Position numbers and translations under genes: made by a program. Shown here one piece after another: positions 8,494 through 16,835 of a stretch of DNA of 64,000 nucleotides. The DNA is from Flavobacterium sp. 9 (GTDB lineage: Bacteria; Bacteroidota; Bacteroidia; Flavobacteriales; Flavobacteriaceae): positions 4,960,001 to 5,024,000 of the forward strand of contig NZ_PEEU01000001.1 in NCBI RefSeq assembly GCF_002754195.1. The letters are read 5' to 3'. The notes under the pieces are model-generated. The model had not been told where the DNA came from. It worked only from the letters and a program-made list of their open reading frames with translations, and made no database searches. Within the stretch, counting starts at the first letter, position 1. Each line of letters begins with the position of its first letter.

Positions 8494-9216
8494 ATGGAAA
8501 ATTTAAAAAATAAAACAGTTGGTTCATTTGTAGCACAGGATTTTAGAACAGCTGCAGTATTTACAAAATATCAAATCGATTTTTGCTGTAAAGGCAACAG
8601 AACGATTGATGAGGTTTGCGAAAAACAAAAAATAGACGCAGATGTATTATTGCAAAATGTCTACGATGTTCTTCAATCTGAAAGTGGTAATACAATAGAT
8701 TTTAATTCATGGCCTTTAGATTTGTTAGTAGATTATATCGAGAAAACCCATCATCGTTATGTCGAAGATAAAACGGGTGTTCTTGTTAAGTTTTTGGATA
8801 AATTATGTAGTGTTCATGGTTCAGGTCATCCGGAATTGTTTAAGATCAATGAATTGTTTACGGCAGGAGCAGGCGAGCTTTCACAACATATGAAAAAAGA
8901 AGAATTGATGCTATTTCCTTTTATCAAAAGAATGGTAAAAACCAAAGAATCTAACGGAGTTTTATCTCAACCCTCTTTTGGAACTGTGTCAAATCCAATT
9001 GCGATGATGATGCAGGAACATGATAATGAAGGAGAACGTTTTAGAGAAATTGCACTTTTGACCAATAATTATACTCCGCCAAGCGACGGATGTACAACTT
9101 ATAAAGTAACTTTTGCAATGCTAAAAGAGTTTGAAGAAGATTTGCATAAACATATTCATCTTGAGAACAATATTTTGTTTCCAAAAGCTGTAATTTTAGA
9201 AGCAGAGTTCGCGTAA
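8494..9216 (+). CDS. ric: Iron-sulfur cluster repair di-iron protein (RIC/ScdA/YtfE)
   Basis: A 240-residue protein with the ScdA_N domain (residues 5-60: VGSFVAQDFRTAAVF, then DFCCKG) followed by a hemerythrin-like HHE domain with the expected histidines, for example in KTHHRY, HGSGHPE, LSQHMKKEE, QEHDNEG and HKHIHLENN. Proteins of this family repair Fe-S clusters damaged by nitric oxide and oxidants and act in the cytoplasm. Its length is normal. An upstream dyad shared with the Rrf2 and nirK promoters links it to NO stress. A terminator-like stem at 9238-9288 follows it. Confidence 0.93.
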   Translation: MENLKNKTVGSFVAQDFRTAAVFTKYQIDFCCKGNRTIDEVCEKQKIDADVLLQNVYDVLQSESGNTIDFNSWPLDLLVDYIEKTHHRYVEDKTGVLVKFLDKLCSVHGSGHPELFKINELFTAGAGELSQHMKKEELMLFPFIKRMVKTKESNGVLSQPSFGTVSNPIAMMMQEHDNEGERFREIALLTNNYTPPSDGCTTYKVTFAMLKEFEEDLHKHIHLENNILFPKAVILEAEFA

Positions 9217-9237
9217 AAATAAAAAATTGTAATTAAG

Positions 9238-9289
9238 AAAATGCACTAATTGAATCATATTAAAATTGATTGCTTTTGGTGCATTTTTA
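9238..9289 (+). terminator. Possible terminator after ric
   Basis: AAAATGCAC at 9238-9246 pairs with GTGCATTTT at 9279-9287, with a long loop and a short T run. Moderate support because of the loop length. Confidence 0.45.
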
Positions 9290-9315
9290 TTTAAAAGAAA
9301 TAAAACTAAATCGAT

Positions 9316-10539
9316 ATGAGTTCTCAAAGAAGTTGGATTATTTGCTGCTTTTTTAATTTTCTGATAGCGTCAGTTATCGGATTGTTGATGCGTTTTTCAT
9401 ATTTATTCCCGTTAGAAAGTATAAATTATATTTATCTGCTTCATGCACATTCTCATGTTGCAATGTTGGGTTGGGTTTATTTGATGATTTACGTTTTGGT
9501 TGTTCATTTTTTTATTCCGAAAAATAAAAGTCAGAAACCAATTTACAGTCAATTATTCTGGATTACTGAATTTAGCGTTATCGGAATGATGATTTCTTTT
9601 CCAATTCAGGGATATGCTTTGTTTTCGATTGTATTTTCGACGTTGCATATTTTATTGAGTTATGTTTTTTGCTGGTTGGTTTGGCAAGATTGTTCTATTG
9701 GTAGAACGTGCGATAAAAAACTTTTGCAGACGGCAATTTTGTTCATGGTTTTTTCCACTTTTGGAGTTTGGTGTTTAGGGCCAGCAATAAATATGATGGG
9801 AAAACAAAGTTCTTTTTATCAAATTGCAATTCAGTTTTTTCTGCATTTTCAATTTAATGGTTGGTTTTTATTTGCAGTTTTGGCTTTGTTTCTAAAACAA
9901 TTTAAAAGTAAAATAGCTGTAAATGAGTTTAAAACATTTTGGGTATTACTTATTCTCGCTACTTTTTTTACCGTTGCATTTCCTATAAGTTGGTACGTTA
10001 AAAGTAATATTTTAAAAGCAATTAATACATTTGGAGTTCTGTTGCAATTGCTGTCTTTTGTTTATTTCTACAATATGCTTAAACCTCAAATAAATGAGTT
10101 TAAAACAAGTTTAGATTCGACAGCGAAATGGGTTTACGGTTTAGCATTATGGTCTCTATTTCTAAAAATCGGAATACAATTAATGTTGGTATTTCCAGAT
10201 CTTGCTGAGGTTTCGCATCAAATAAGAAATTGGGTTATTGGATTTATTCATTTAACAACTTTGGGAATCATAACAGGATTTTTATTGGGAATACTGATTC
10301 AGAATAAACTTTTATCAGCTCAATCTTATTGGTTTAAAATTGGAATAAAATCTTTCTTTTTAGGATATGTACTAACCGAAATAATATTGTTTCTGCAAGG
10401 TTTGTTTTTTTATAAAAATAGAGGATTGCTTTTTGGATATTATGAAAGTATTTTTGGAACTAGTGTTTTTATAGTCAGTGGTTTAATGTTGATTATTAGT
10501 TCAATAATGAGCAAAAAAAAGCAAGAGTCAATTAATTAA
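9316..10539 (+). CDS. Twelve-helix membrane protein related to heme-copper oxidase subunit I
   Basis: A 407-residue, very hydrophobic protein with about 12 membrane helices. A His-rich stretch, LLHAHSHVAMLGW, lies at the end of the first loop and helix 2. A later helix starts FFLHFQFNGW. This His layout resembles catalytic subunits of cbb3 oxidases and nitric oxide reductases and also the NO-linked NnrS family, but the protein is shorter than a normal oxidase subunit and I cannot confirm a full set of heme and copper ligands. No partner cytochrome gene is adjacent. The position between ric and the sco/nirK genes suggests a role in NO or copper-heme handling. Function is inferred from context only. 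Confidence 0.65.
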   Translation: MSSQRSWIICCFFNFLIASVIGLLMRFSYLFPLESINYIYLLHAHSHVAMLGWVYLMIYVLVVHFFIPKNKSQKPIYSQLFWITEFSVIGMMISFPIQGYALFSIVFSTLHILLSYVFCWLVWQDCSIGRTCDKKLLQTAILFMVFSTFGVWCLGPAINMMGKQSSFYQIAIQFFLHFQFNGWFLFAVLALFLKQFKSKIAVNEFKTFWVLLILATFFTVAFPISWYVKSNILKAINTFGVLLQLLSFVYFYNMLKPQINEFKTSLDSTAKWVYGLALWSLFLKIGIQLMLVFPDLAEVSHQIRNWVIGFIHLTTLGIITGFLLGILIQNKLLSAQSYWFKIGIKSFFLGYVLTEIILFLQGLFFYKNRGLLFGYYESIFGTSVFIVSGLMLIISSIMSKKKQESIN

Positions 10540-10556
10540 AATCTTCTCTTGCTCTT
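10519..10556. terminator. Stem-loop between convergent genes
   Basis: GCAAGAG (10521-10527) pairs with CTCTTGC (10546-10552), flanked by A and T tracts. The left arm lies inside the last codons of the membrane protein gene. Confidence 0.6.
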
Positions 10557-10575
10557 TTACGAATCAACCTTTAAC

Positions 10576-11178
10576 CTATATTTTTTGAGCTTCTTGATTT
10601 ATTCTTTCTATTGTTTCATTATTATTTACGCCCAAACCTTCTTGCTGAAATATCAATTCGCCATCAGGATTAAAAACGCTTATAATGTTCGAATGTGAAA
10701 ATTCCATAGGAGATATTTGTTTGTAATTTACGGCCAGAACCGCAGCAAATTCTCTTGTATTATCTTCTGTAGAACGAAGAAAGATCCAAGGGTTTTGATT
10801 CATATTATTGGCTATTGCAAACGCTTTTAATTTTTGTGGAGTATCTGTTTTCGGATCAATGCTTACCAGAATAAGTTTGACATTTTTTTTAGTTTTCAGA
10901 TCCAGTTTTTTTTCAATATCTCTCATGTCTGCGACTAATCTTGGGCAAGCAGCTTTGCAGGAAGTGTAGATCATAACCATAACAAGGACATTTCCTTTAA
11001 GACTTTTGAGTTCAATGTTTTTTCCGTCTTGAGTAGTCCATTGTGAAGGCAAATTGTAAATAGATAAATCTGTGATCTCTTTGGTTTTTGCTACAGGTTT
11101 AGTTGCTTCTTTTTTAGAATCTTTACAGCTTTGTAAAGTAACGAGAAGAATAAAAAACGTAATTATTGATTTCTTCAT
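10576..11178 (-). CDS. SCO1/SenC family copper chaperone lipoprotein
   Basis: A 200-residue thioredoxin-fold protein. A lipoprotein signal ends LQSC (Cys18). The copper-binding CxxxC is C74-KAA-C78 in YTSCKAACP, and the third ligand His is H162 in EFSHSN. SCO proteins deliver copper to cytochrome oxidase CuA sites, and in nitrite-reducing clusters they may serve copper nitrite reductase or an oxidase-like protein. The gene follows the NirV-like gene by 18 bases and the nitrite reductase behind it, in a likely three-gene operon transcribed leftward. The SCO domain is complete. Confidence 0.9.
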   Translation of the reverse strand: MKKSIITFFILLVTLQSCKDSKKEATKPVAKTKEITDLSIYNLPSQWTTQDGKNIELKSLKGNVLVMVMIYTSCKAACPRLVADMRDIEKKLDLKTKKNVKLILVSIDPKTDTPQKLKAFAIANNMNQNPWIFLRSTEDNTREFAAVLAVNYKQISPMEFSHSNIISVFNPDGELIFQQEGLGVNNNETIERINQEAQKI

Positions 11179-11196
11179 TTTAGAATGATTTTGTTA

Positions 11197-11967
11197 TTAT
11201 AGTTTTGTTGTACTGGCGCATCGAAATCCTAGATTTCGCGTTGAATATTGCGCTTTAAGACTTCCTCTAAAGGCATATCGCATAAAAGCAGCATAATCCA
11301 TTAAATCTGTTGCGTTGACAGAAGCGGCACCGCAAAAAAGGTTTTTGTCTTGGCTTTTGTCTTTTCTGGATTCTCCAGATAAAAAAATGCTGTTAAAATC
11401 AGCGGTCCATTCCCATACTAATCCGTGCATGTCATAAACGCCCCAATAATTTTGAAAGGTTTTACCTATTGGATTTTCGTATGTTTTTGATTTTTCATAC
11501 CAGGATAAAATGTATTTGTTGAATTCTGCTTTGGTTCTGGCATCAATTTTTTTTTCATCGGCCATAGCCACATATTCCCATTCATCCATTGTTGGTAAGC
11601 GTTTTCCTTGACATTCGCAATATTTTTTGGCAGCAAACCATGAAACATTTGCAACAGGAGATTTAGGATTTGCATTTCCAAAATCAAAATCAGACTTCCA
11701 ATAAGATAAATAACTTTTATCGGCAAAAATTCCTTTTATTTTGGATTTACTAAAGCTTGGATTCTTTTTAATAAAGCTCAAATACTCGCTATTCGTTATA
11801 GGATAGACATCAATATAGAACGATCTAACGTTTACCGGTTTTTTTGCTGTAGCTCCGTAAAGAGGGACAAAAGTGCCCTCTTTTATCGGAACCATTCTCG
11901 ATTCCTGCCCATTTATAGATGGAATTTGAGCAAGGAAAAGAATAATAATTAAAATGCTTTTTCGCAT
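11197..11967 (-). CDS. NirV-like formylglycine-generating-enzyme family protein
   Basis: A 256-residue secreted protein with the FGE/SUMF1 fold. A signal peptide covers about residues 1-20. Family motifs are VSWFAAKKYCECQGKRLPT, EWEYVA, GLVWEWTADF and a closing RNLGFRC. The Cys pair that catalyses formylglycine formation (in the CxxSxC-like segment of true FGE) is not present. The segment reads FCGAASVNATDLMDY, as in NirV proteins found beside nirK. The gene sits 13 bases behind nirK, the classical place for nirV. NirV's role is unresolved. It probably helps mature or support the reductase in the periplasm. Confidence 0.85.
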   Translation of the reverse strand: MRKSILIIILFLAQIPSINGQESRMVPIKEGTFVPLYGATAKKPVNVRSFYIDVYPITNSEYLSFIKKNPSFSKSKIKGIFADKSYLSYWKSDFDFGNANPKSPVANVSWFAAKKYCECQGKRLPTMDEWEYVAMADEKKIDARTKAEFNKYILSWYEKSKTYENPIGKTFQNYWGVYDMHGLVWEWTADFNSIFLSGESRKDKSQDKNLFCGAASVNATDLMDYAAFMRYAFRGSLKAQYSTRNLGFRCASTTKL

Positions 11968-11980
11968 ATTATTGCTGCTA

Positions 11981-13429
11981 TTATCGTTGGGATTTTACCA
12001 TTTCAGGAGTTACTTCAGTTTTATTATTTCCCCAACTGTTATAGATGTAAGTCATAACATTGGCAATTTCATCATCAGATAAGTTTTGCGCTGGCATAAT
12101 GCTGTTAAATTTTTCCCCGTTTACGGTTACTTCCCCACTTAAACCATGTAAAATTGTTTTAATAGCACGTTTAGAATCAGCGTTTAGATAATCTGATTTT
12201 GCAAGTGGAGGGAAAGCATGCGGAATTCCTTGTCCTTCAGATTGATGGCAGGCAAAACAGGTTGTCCCGAATATTTCTTTTCCAATTTTAATTTTCTCAG
12301 CGATTGTTCTCTTAGGAATTGCTGTTTTTGCTGTTTTGACTACAGGCATATTCTGGATTGTTCCGCCTTCAGGCAAATAGATTCCTTCTTGGATTGTTCC
12401 TGAATAAATCTTTTTATTTTCGTTACCTTCAACTTTCAGAATTCCTAAAGCACCTTTATTAAATGCTCTAAATATGGAGTGATCTACTATGATAAAATTT
12501 CCCGGAGTCTCGACTTTAAAATCAACAATAGCTGAACCACCGGCTGGAATTAAAGTAGTTTGAACATTTTTGTTGATTAATGCGCCACCTTCTACATGAA
12601 CATTATCGAATATTTCGCCAATAACGTGAAAAGAGGAAACTAAGTTTGGACCGCCATTTCCAACAAATAATCGTACTGTTTCGCCTACTTTTGCGGTAAG
12701 CTCATTTCCATTAGTAAGCGAACCTACTTTTCCGTTAAAAACTACATAATCAGGAGTTTCTTTAACTGCTTTGTTCATATCAAAAGGCTGAAGTCCTTTT
12801 GCTCCATATTCGCCTTGCGTATAAAAATCACCTTGCATCACATAATATTCTTTGTCAACTGGAGGAAGTCCGCCTTCTGGTTCGACCAAAATTAAACCAT
12901 ACATTCCGTTCGCAATGTGCATTCCTACAGGTGCAGTCGCGCAATGATATACATATAAGCCAGGATTTATTACTTTAAAACTAAATACCTTTTCATGACC
13001 CGGAGCGACCAATGAAGAACTTGCACCACCGCCAGGACCAGTAACGGCATGTAAGTCAATATTATGAGGTAATTTATTATCAGGATGATTCTTTAAATGA
13101 AACTCAACTTCGTCTCCAACACGGGTTCTAATGAAGCTTCCGGGTACAGAACCACCAAATGTCCAGTAGGTATATTTTACACCATCGGTCATGATACCTT
13201 CCTGTTCTTTTATTTCCATATTAACCTTTAGTTTCATGGCAGATCTATTGCCAATAGGTTTAGGAACTTTAGGTGGTGCCGTAAGTTCGGCTTCCATTTG
13301 TCCGTCTGTAATGATTTTAGTGTAATCGCTTGGAGTTGTTTCTTTTTTACAGGATGATACAATCATTATTGTACAAATGGTAAAAAAAAAGATTCTGATT
13401 TGACTTGAAATTTTGTACTTCTTTTTCAT
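11981..13429 (-). CDS. nirK: Copper nitrite reductase with fused C-terminal cytochrome c
   Basis: A 482-residue enzyme that reduces nitrite to nitric oxide outside the inner membrane. A lipoprotein signal ends VSSC (Cys27). Two cupredoxin domains follow. Type 1 copper ligands are H122, C163, H171 and M176; type 2 ligands are H127, H162 and H317; the catalytic pair D125 and H268 is present. A linker at about 340-375 leads to a class I cytochrome c with C391-x2-C394-H395 and a likely axial Met in SIMPAQ (M445). Fused cytochrome domains occur in a subgroup of NirK, for example that of Ralstonia pickettii. The operon continues with nirV-like and sco genes. A perfect dyad lies 40 bases ahead of the ATG. 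Confidence 0.95.
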   Translation of the reverse strand: MKKKYKISSQIRIFFFTICTIMIVSSCKKETTPSDYTKIITDGQMEAELTAPPKVPKPIGNRSAMKLKVNMEIKEQEGIMTDGVKYTYWTFGGSVPGSFIRTRVGDEVEFHLKNHPDNKLPHNIDLHAVTGPGGGASSSLVAPGHEKVFSFKVINPGLYVYHCATAPVGMHIANGMYGLILVEPEGGLPPVDKEYYVMQGDFYTQGEYGAKGLQPFDMNKAVKETPDYVVFNGKVGSLTNGNELTAKVGETVRLFVGNGGPNLVSSFHVIGEIFDNVHVEGGALINKNVQTTLIPAGGSAIVDFKVETPGNFIIVDHSIFRAFNKGALGILKVEGNENKKIYSGTIQEGIYLPEGGTIQNMPVVKTAKTAIPKRTIAEKIKIGKEIFGTTCFACHQSEGQGIPHAFPPLAKSDYLNADSKRAIKTILHGLSGEVTVNGEKFNSIMPAQNLSDDEIANVMTYIYNSWGNNKTEVTPEMVKSQR

Positions 13430-13468
13430 GATAATTTGGTTTTATTTTAGTTTAAATCTGAAGTAAAT

Positions 13469-13492
13469 ATAAAAGACAATTTTGTCTTTTAT
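13469..13492. promoter_or_regulatory. Candidate Rrf2-family operator, copy 3
   Basis: A perfect 11+2+11 palindrome: half-site ATAAAAGACAA, two T, then TTGTCTTTTAT. It lies 40 bases upstream of nirK. Of the three copies in this island it is the most symmetric. Confidence 0.65.
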
Positions 13493-13721
13493 TATGATAA
13501 AAGTCATGTATTGCTTACTTTTTAAGTGCTCTTTTAAGTGTAATTATTCTTTTTTGAAAGTTTAATCTCATAAAAGAGATTTAGATTTAACTGGCTTTTT
13601 TTCTGGGAAGTCCCTGATGGCAATATTTTTTAATAAAAATAATTACCTGACTCTATTTTAGAATAATAATCATTATTTTTGCACCCTGTATAAATAAAAA
13701 TTATTACTTCAAAATATATTT

Positions 13722-14984
13722 ATGGTAAAAGATTTATTCGAAAGAATTCAGAACAATAAAGGGCCATTAGGAAAATGGGCTTCACAAGCTGAGGGGTATT
13801 TTGTATTCCCTAAATTAGAAGGAGAACTTGGTCCAAGAATGAAATTTGGTGGAAAAGATATTTTAAATTGGAGTTTGAATGACTATTTAGGTCTTGCAAA
13901 TCATCCGGAGGTTCGTCAGGCGGATATTGATGCTGCAACACAATACGGTGCAGCTTACCCAATGGGAGCTCGTATGATGTCAGGACATACTAAATACCAT
14001 GAACAATTAGAAAATGAATTGGCTGAGTTTGTAATGAAACCAGCTGCTTATTTATTGAATTTTGGTTATCAGGGAATGGTGTCTATTATTGATGCTTTAG
14101 TAACTAAAAATGATATTATTGTTTATGATGTAGATTCTCATGCTTGTATTATTGATGGTGTTCGTTTGCATATGGGTAAACGTTTTACATACAAACACAA
14201 TGATCTTGAAAGTATGGAAAAAAACCTGCAACGTGCTACTAAAATGGCTACAGAAACAGGTGGTGGAATTCTTTTTATTACAGAAGGTGTTTTTGGAATG
14301 AGAGGACAACAAGGAAAATTAAAAGAAATTGTTGCTTTAAAAGAAAAATATAATTTCCGTTTATTAGTTGATGATGCACACGGTTTTGGTACTCTTGGTA
14401 AAACAGGAGCTGGAGCAGGTGAGGAGCAAGGAGTTCAGGATGGTATTGATGTTTATTTCTCTACGTTTGCAAAATCAATGGCTAATATTGGAGCTTTTGT
14501 AGCTGCAGATCAAGATATTATTGATTATTTAAAATATAATTTACGTTCTCAAATGTTTGCAAAAGCATTGCCAATGATTCAAACAATTGGTTCTTTGAAA
14601 CGTTTAGAGTTATTGCGTAATCACCCGGAATTGAAAGATAAACTTTGGGAAAATGTAAATGCATTACAAAACGGATTACGTTCTAGAAACTTCAATATTG
14701 GAGATACAAATACTTGCGTAACACCAGTTTATTTACAAGGAAGTGTTCCTGAAGCAATGGTAATGGTAAACGATTTAAGAGAAAACTACGGTATTTTCTT
14801 GTCGATTGTAATTTATCCTGTAATTCCAAAAGGAATTATTTTGTTGAGAATGATTCCAACAACTTCACATACTTTAGCTGATATCGACGAAACGTTAACA
14901 GCATTTGAAGCTATTCGTGAAAAATTAGAAAACGGTACTTATAAAGAAATTGCAAGCAGAACTACAGTTGATTTAGATGCTTAA
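13722..14984 (+). CDS. Alpha-oxoamine synthase, serine palmitoyltransferase or cysteate acyltransferase type
   Basis: A 420-residue PLP enzyme of the family that joins an amino acid with an acyl-CoA or acyl-ACP. Visible features are GARMMSGHTKYHEQLE, the stacking His in DSHACI (H140), the Asp/His pair in VDDAHGFG and the PLP lysine K251 in STFAKSM. Bacteroidota homologues make 3-ketosphinganine for sphingolipids (from serine) or the capnine precursor of sulfonolipids (from cysteate). The sequence alone does not tell me which. The gene stands alone, with a strong terminator behind and a TAnnTTTG-like element (13674-13681) ahead. Length is normal for the family. Confidence 0.88.
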   Translation: MVKDLFERIQNNKGPLGKWASQAEGYFVFPKLEGELGPRMKFGGKDILNWSLNDYLGLANHPEVRQADIDAATQYGAAYPMGARMMSGHTKYHEQLENELAEFVMKPAAYLLNFGYQGMVSIIDALVTKNDIIVYDVDSHACIIDGVRLHMGKRFTYKHNDLESMEKNLQRATKMATETGGGILFITEGVFGMRGQQGKLKEIVALKEKYNFRLLVDDAHGFGTLGKTGAGAGEEQGVQDGIDVYFSTFAKSMANIGAFVAADQDIIDYLKYNLRSQMFAKALPMIQTIGSLKRLELLRNHPELKDKLWENVNALQNGLRSRNFNIGDTNTCVTPVYLQGSVPEAMVMVNDLRENYGIFLSIVIYPVIPKGIILLRMIPTTSHTLADIDETLTAFEAIREKLENGTYKEIASRTTVDLDA

Positions 14985-15020
14985 TTTCTAGAAAATAAAT
15001 TCCTAATATGGGAATTATGT

Positions 15021-15057
15021 AAAAAAATCCATTCGTTATGCGAATGGATTTTTTTTA
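15021..15057 (+). terminator. Rho-independent terminator
   Basis: ATCCATTCG (15027-15035), loop TTATG, CGAATGGAT (15041-15049), then a run of T. It lies 36 bases past the stop of the oxoamine synthase gene. Confidence 0.9.
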
Positions 15058-15102
15058 TTTAAAGTAAATTTATATTTGTAAACCACAGTAAAAAATAGCA
15101 TT

Positions 15103-15576
15103 ATGAAAAAAGTATTAGCAATAACAGTAATTATTTTAGTTGTTTTAGTTTCTTGCAAAAAGGCAGAGCCTGCACCTGAAATTATGCCAGATCCTCCAAA
15201 AGAAGCTGAGGTTGTAGAGCCAGCGGGAGATCAGTGTTTTGCATCGAGATTAAATGGTAATATCGTTGCATTGAGTTTTAATGTAAATTCACATCAGGAA
15301 GTAAATGGAAAATTAAGTTACAACTTAACCGGAAAAGATAAAAACGAAGGAACTTTAATAGGAAACATGAAAGGTGATACCTTGGTTGCAGATTATACTT
15401 TTGTATCTGAAGGAGTTTCATCTGTTCGAGAAGTAGTTTTTTTACAAAAAGACGGAACTCTAATTGAAGGATATGGAGATGTAGTAGATGCAAATAATAA
15501 AGTAACTTTTAAAGATAAAAAGAAATTAAAATTTGACGCAAAAAATACTTTGACAAAAGTTGATTGTCCTCAATAA
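15103..15576 (+). CDS. Lipoprotein of unknown function
   Basis: A 157-residue lipoprotein with lipobox LVSC near residue 18, then a Pro- and Glu-rich linker (PAPEIMPDPPKE). The rest is a soluble region rich in beta-strand, including LSYNLTGKDKNEGTLIG and VSSVREVVFLQKDGT. This layout resembles small flavobacterial lipoproteins that report on fitness-type extracellular domains, but I recognise no named domain. A TATATTTG element (15071-15078) sits 25 bases ahead of the ATG, so it is probably monocistronic. A strong terminator follows. Confidence 0.75.
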   Translation: MKKVLAITVIILVVLVSCKKAEPAPEIMPDPPKEAEVVEPAGDQCFASRLNGNIVALSFNVNSHQEVNGKLSYNLTGKDKNEGTLIGNMKGDTLVADYTFVSEGVSSVREVVFLQKDGTLIEGYGDVVDANNKVTFKDKKKLKFDAKNTLTKVDCPQ

Positions 15577-15612
15577 TAAAGAAATAAAGAAATAAAAAAA
15601 TTGTAGCAAAAA

Positions 15613-15650
15613 GAAATCCCATTCAATACGTTGAATGGGATTTTTTGTAT
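15613..15650. terminator. Bidirectional terminator between convergent genes
   Basis: AATCCCATTCAA (15615-15626), loop TACG, TTGAATGGGATT (15631-15642), with A-rich and T-rich flanks. It separates the lipoprotein from the convergent acetyltransferase. Confidence 0.9.
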
Positions 15651-15665
15651 TTTTTAAATAATTAT

Positions 15666-16784
15666 TTATAGATATTTTAAATATGTTTTTCTTCTGCAAT
15701 GAACTTTTGGATCAAAGTTTTTCCATAATAAATGAATCGCTGTGTTTTCTGCTAATTCCGGTGTTCTGATGCAATTCTGGATTCCTTTTTCAGAGAAAGT
15801 TTTAAAATATTCATCAAAGATAATCGCTGTAACACCTTTGTTTTGGTAATCAGGATGAACTCCGATAAGGTAAAAAACAACATCTTTACTCTTTTTACGA
15901 GCTTTCAATAAATGAATAAATCCAAATGGGAATAACTTTCCTTTTGCTTTTTGTAAAGCTTCAGAAAAACTTGGCATTACAATGCTAAAAGCAACCAAGT
16001 TATCATCTTTATCAACCACAAATTTGATGTATTCCGGATTGATAAAACTGATGTATTTCTTTTTAAAATACTCTTTCTGAACATCTGAAATAGCCACAAA
16101 CGAAGCTAAACTTGCATAAGATTCATTAAACAAATCAAACATTTTGTCCACATGTGGCATAATATCTTTTGTCTTAGTGAAAGTCAGAGCACGCAAACCG
16201 TATCTTTTCTTGATTAATTCTTGCGCTTTCAAGAAAAATTCAGGTTTAACGTTCGAAAAAGGAAATATACTTTCTATATATTCTTTTTCCATTTTGAAGC
16301 CTAATTCTTCAAAATGAGTTACATAATACGGATTATTGTACCATGTAATCATCGTTCCCATTTGGTCGTAACCTTCTGTAAGAACTCCAACTTTATCCAG
16401 ATTTGAGAATCCCATTGGGCCTTCAACGTGTTCAAGATTGTGCTGTCTTCCTAATTCATAAACTTTGTCCAATAAAGCTTTTGTAACTTCGATATCGTCA
16501 ATAACATCAAACCAGCCAAAACGAACTTTCCTTTTGTGTTGATTATTAACTTCAGACCAATTTATAATAGCCGTAATTCTACCAACGATTTCATTGTTTT
16601 TGTATGCCAGATAAAAATAAGCTTCGGCACTATCAAAAGCAGGGTTTTTTGTTTTGTCAAATGATTCTAATTCATCTGCAATTATAGGCGGAACCCAATA
16701 TGGATTGTCTTTGTATAACGAAAACGGAAATTTTATATACTCGGTTATTTCTTTTTTAGACTTGGCTTCTTTTATTGTAATCAT
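15666..16784 (-). CDS. GNAT-type acyltransferase, two-domain
   Basis: A 372-residue cytoplasmic protein. The N-terminal part contains YFYLAYKNNEIVGRITAI, a typical GNAT strand pair. The C-terminal part holds a clearer acetyl-CoA site, FYLIGVHPDYQNKGVTAI, matching motif A (Q-x-x-G-x). The two halves suggest tandem GNAT folds. The substrate cannot be named. Homologues of this length are widespread in Bacteroidota and usually listed as hypothetical or N-acetyltransferase. The outer membrane protein gene behind it in the same direction is 51 bases upstream, so co-transcription is possible. Confidence 0.75.
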   Translation of the reverse strand: MITIKEAKSKKEITEYIKFPFSLYKDNPYWVPPIIADELESFDKTKNPAFDSAEAYFYLAYKNNEIVGRITAIINWSEVNNQHKRKVRFGWFDVIDDIEVTKALLDKVYELGRQHNLEHVEGPMGFSNLDKVGVLTEGYDQMGTMITWYNNPYYVTHFEELGFKMEKEYIESIFPFSNVKPEFFLKAQELIKKRYGLRALTFTKTKDIMPHVDKMFDLFNESYASLASFVAISDVQKEYFKKKYISFINPEYIKFVVDKDDNLVAFSIVMPSFSEALQKAKGKLFPFGFIHLLKARKKSKDVVFYLIGVHPDYQNKGVTAIIFDEYFKTFSEKGIQNCIRTPELAENTAIHLLWKNFDPKVHCRRKTYLKYL

Positions 16785-16835
16785 TCAAATGGTATTATAA
16801 TGTGTTTCTTTTGGAGAAGTTTGATTATTAAATTC

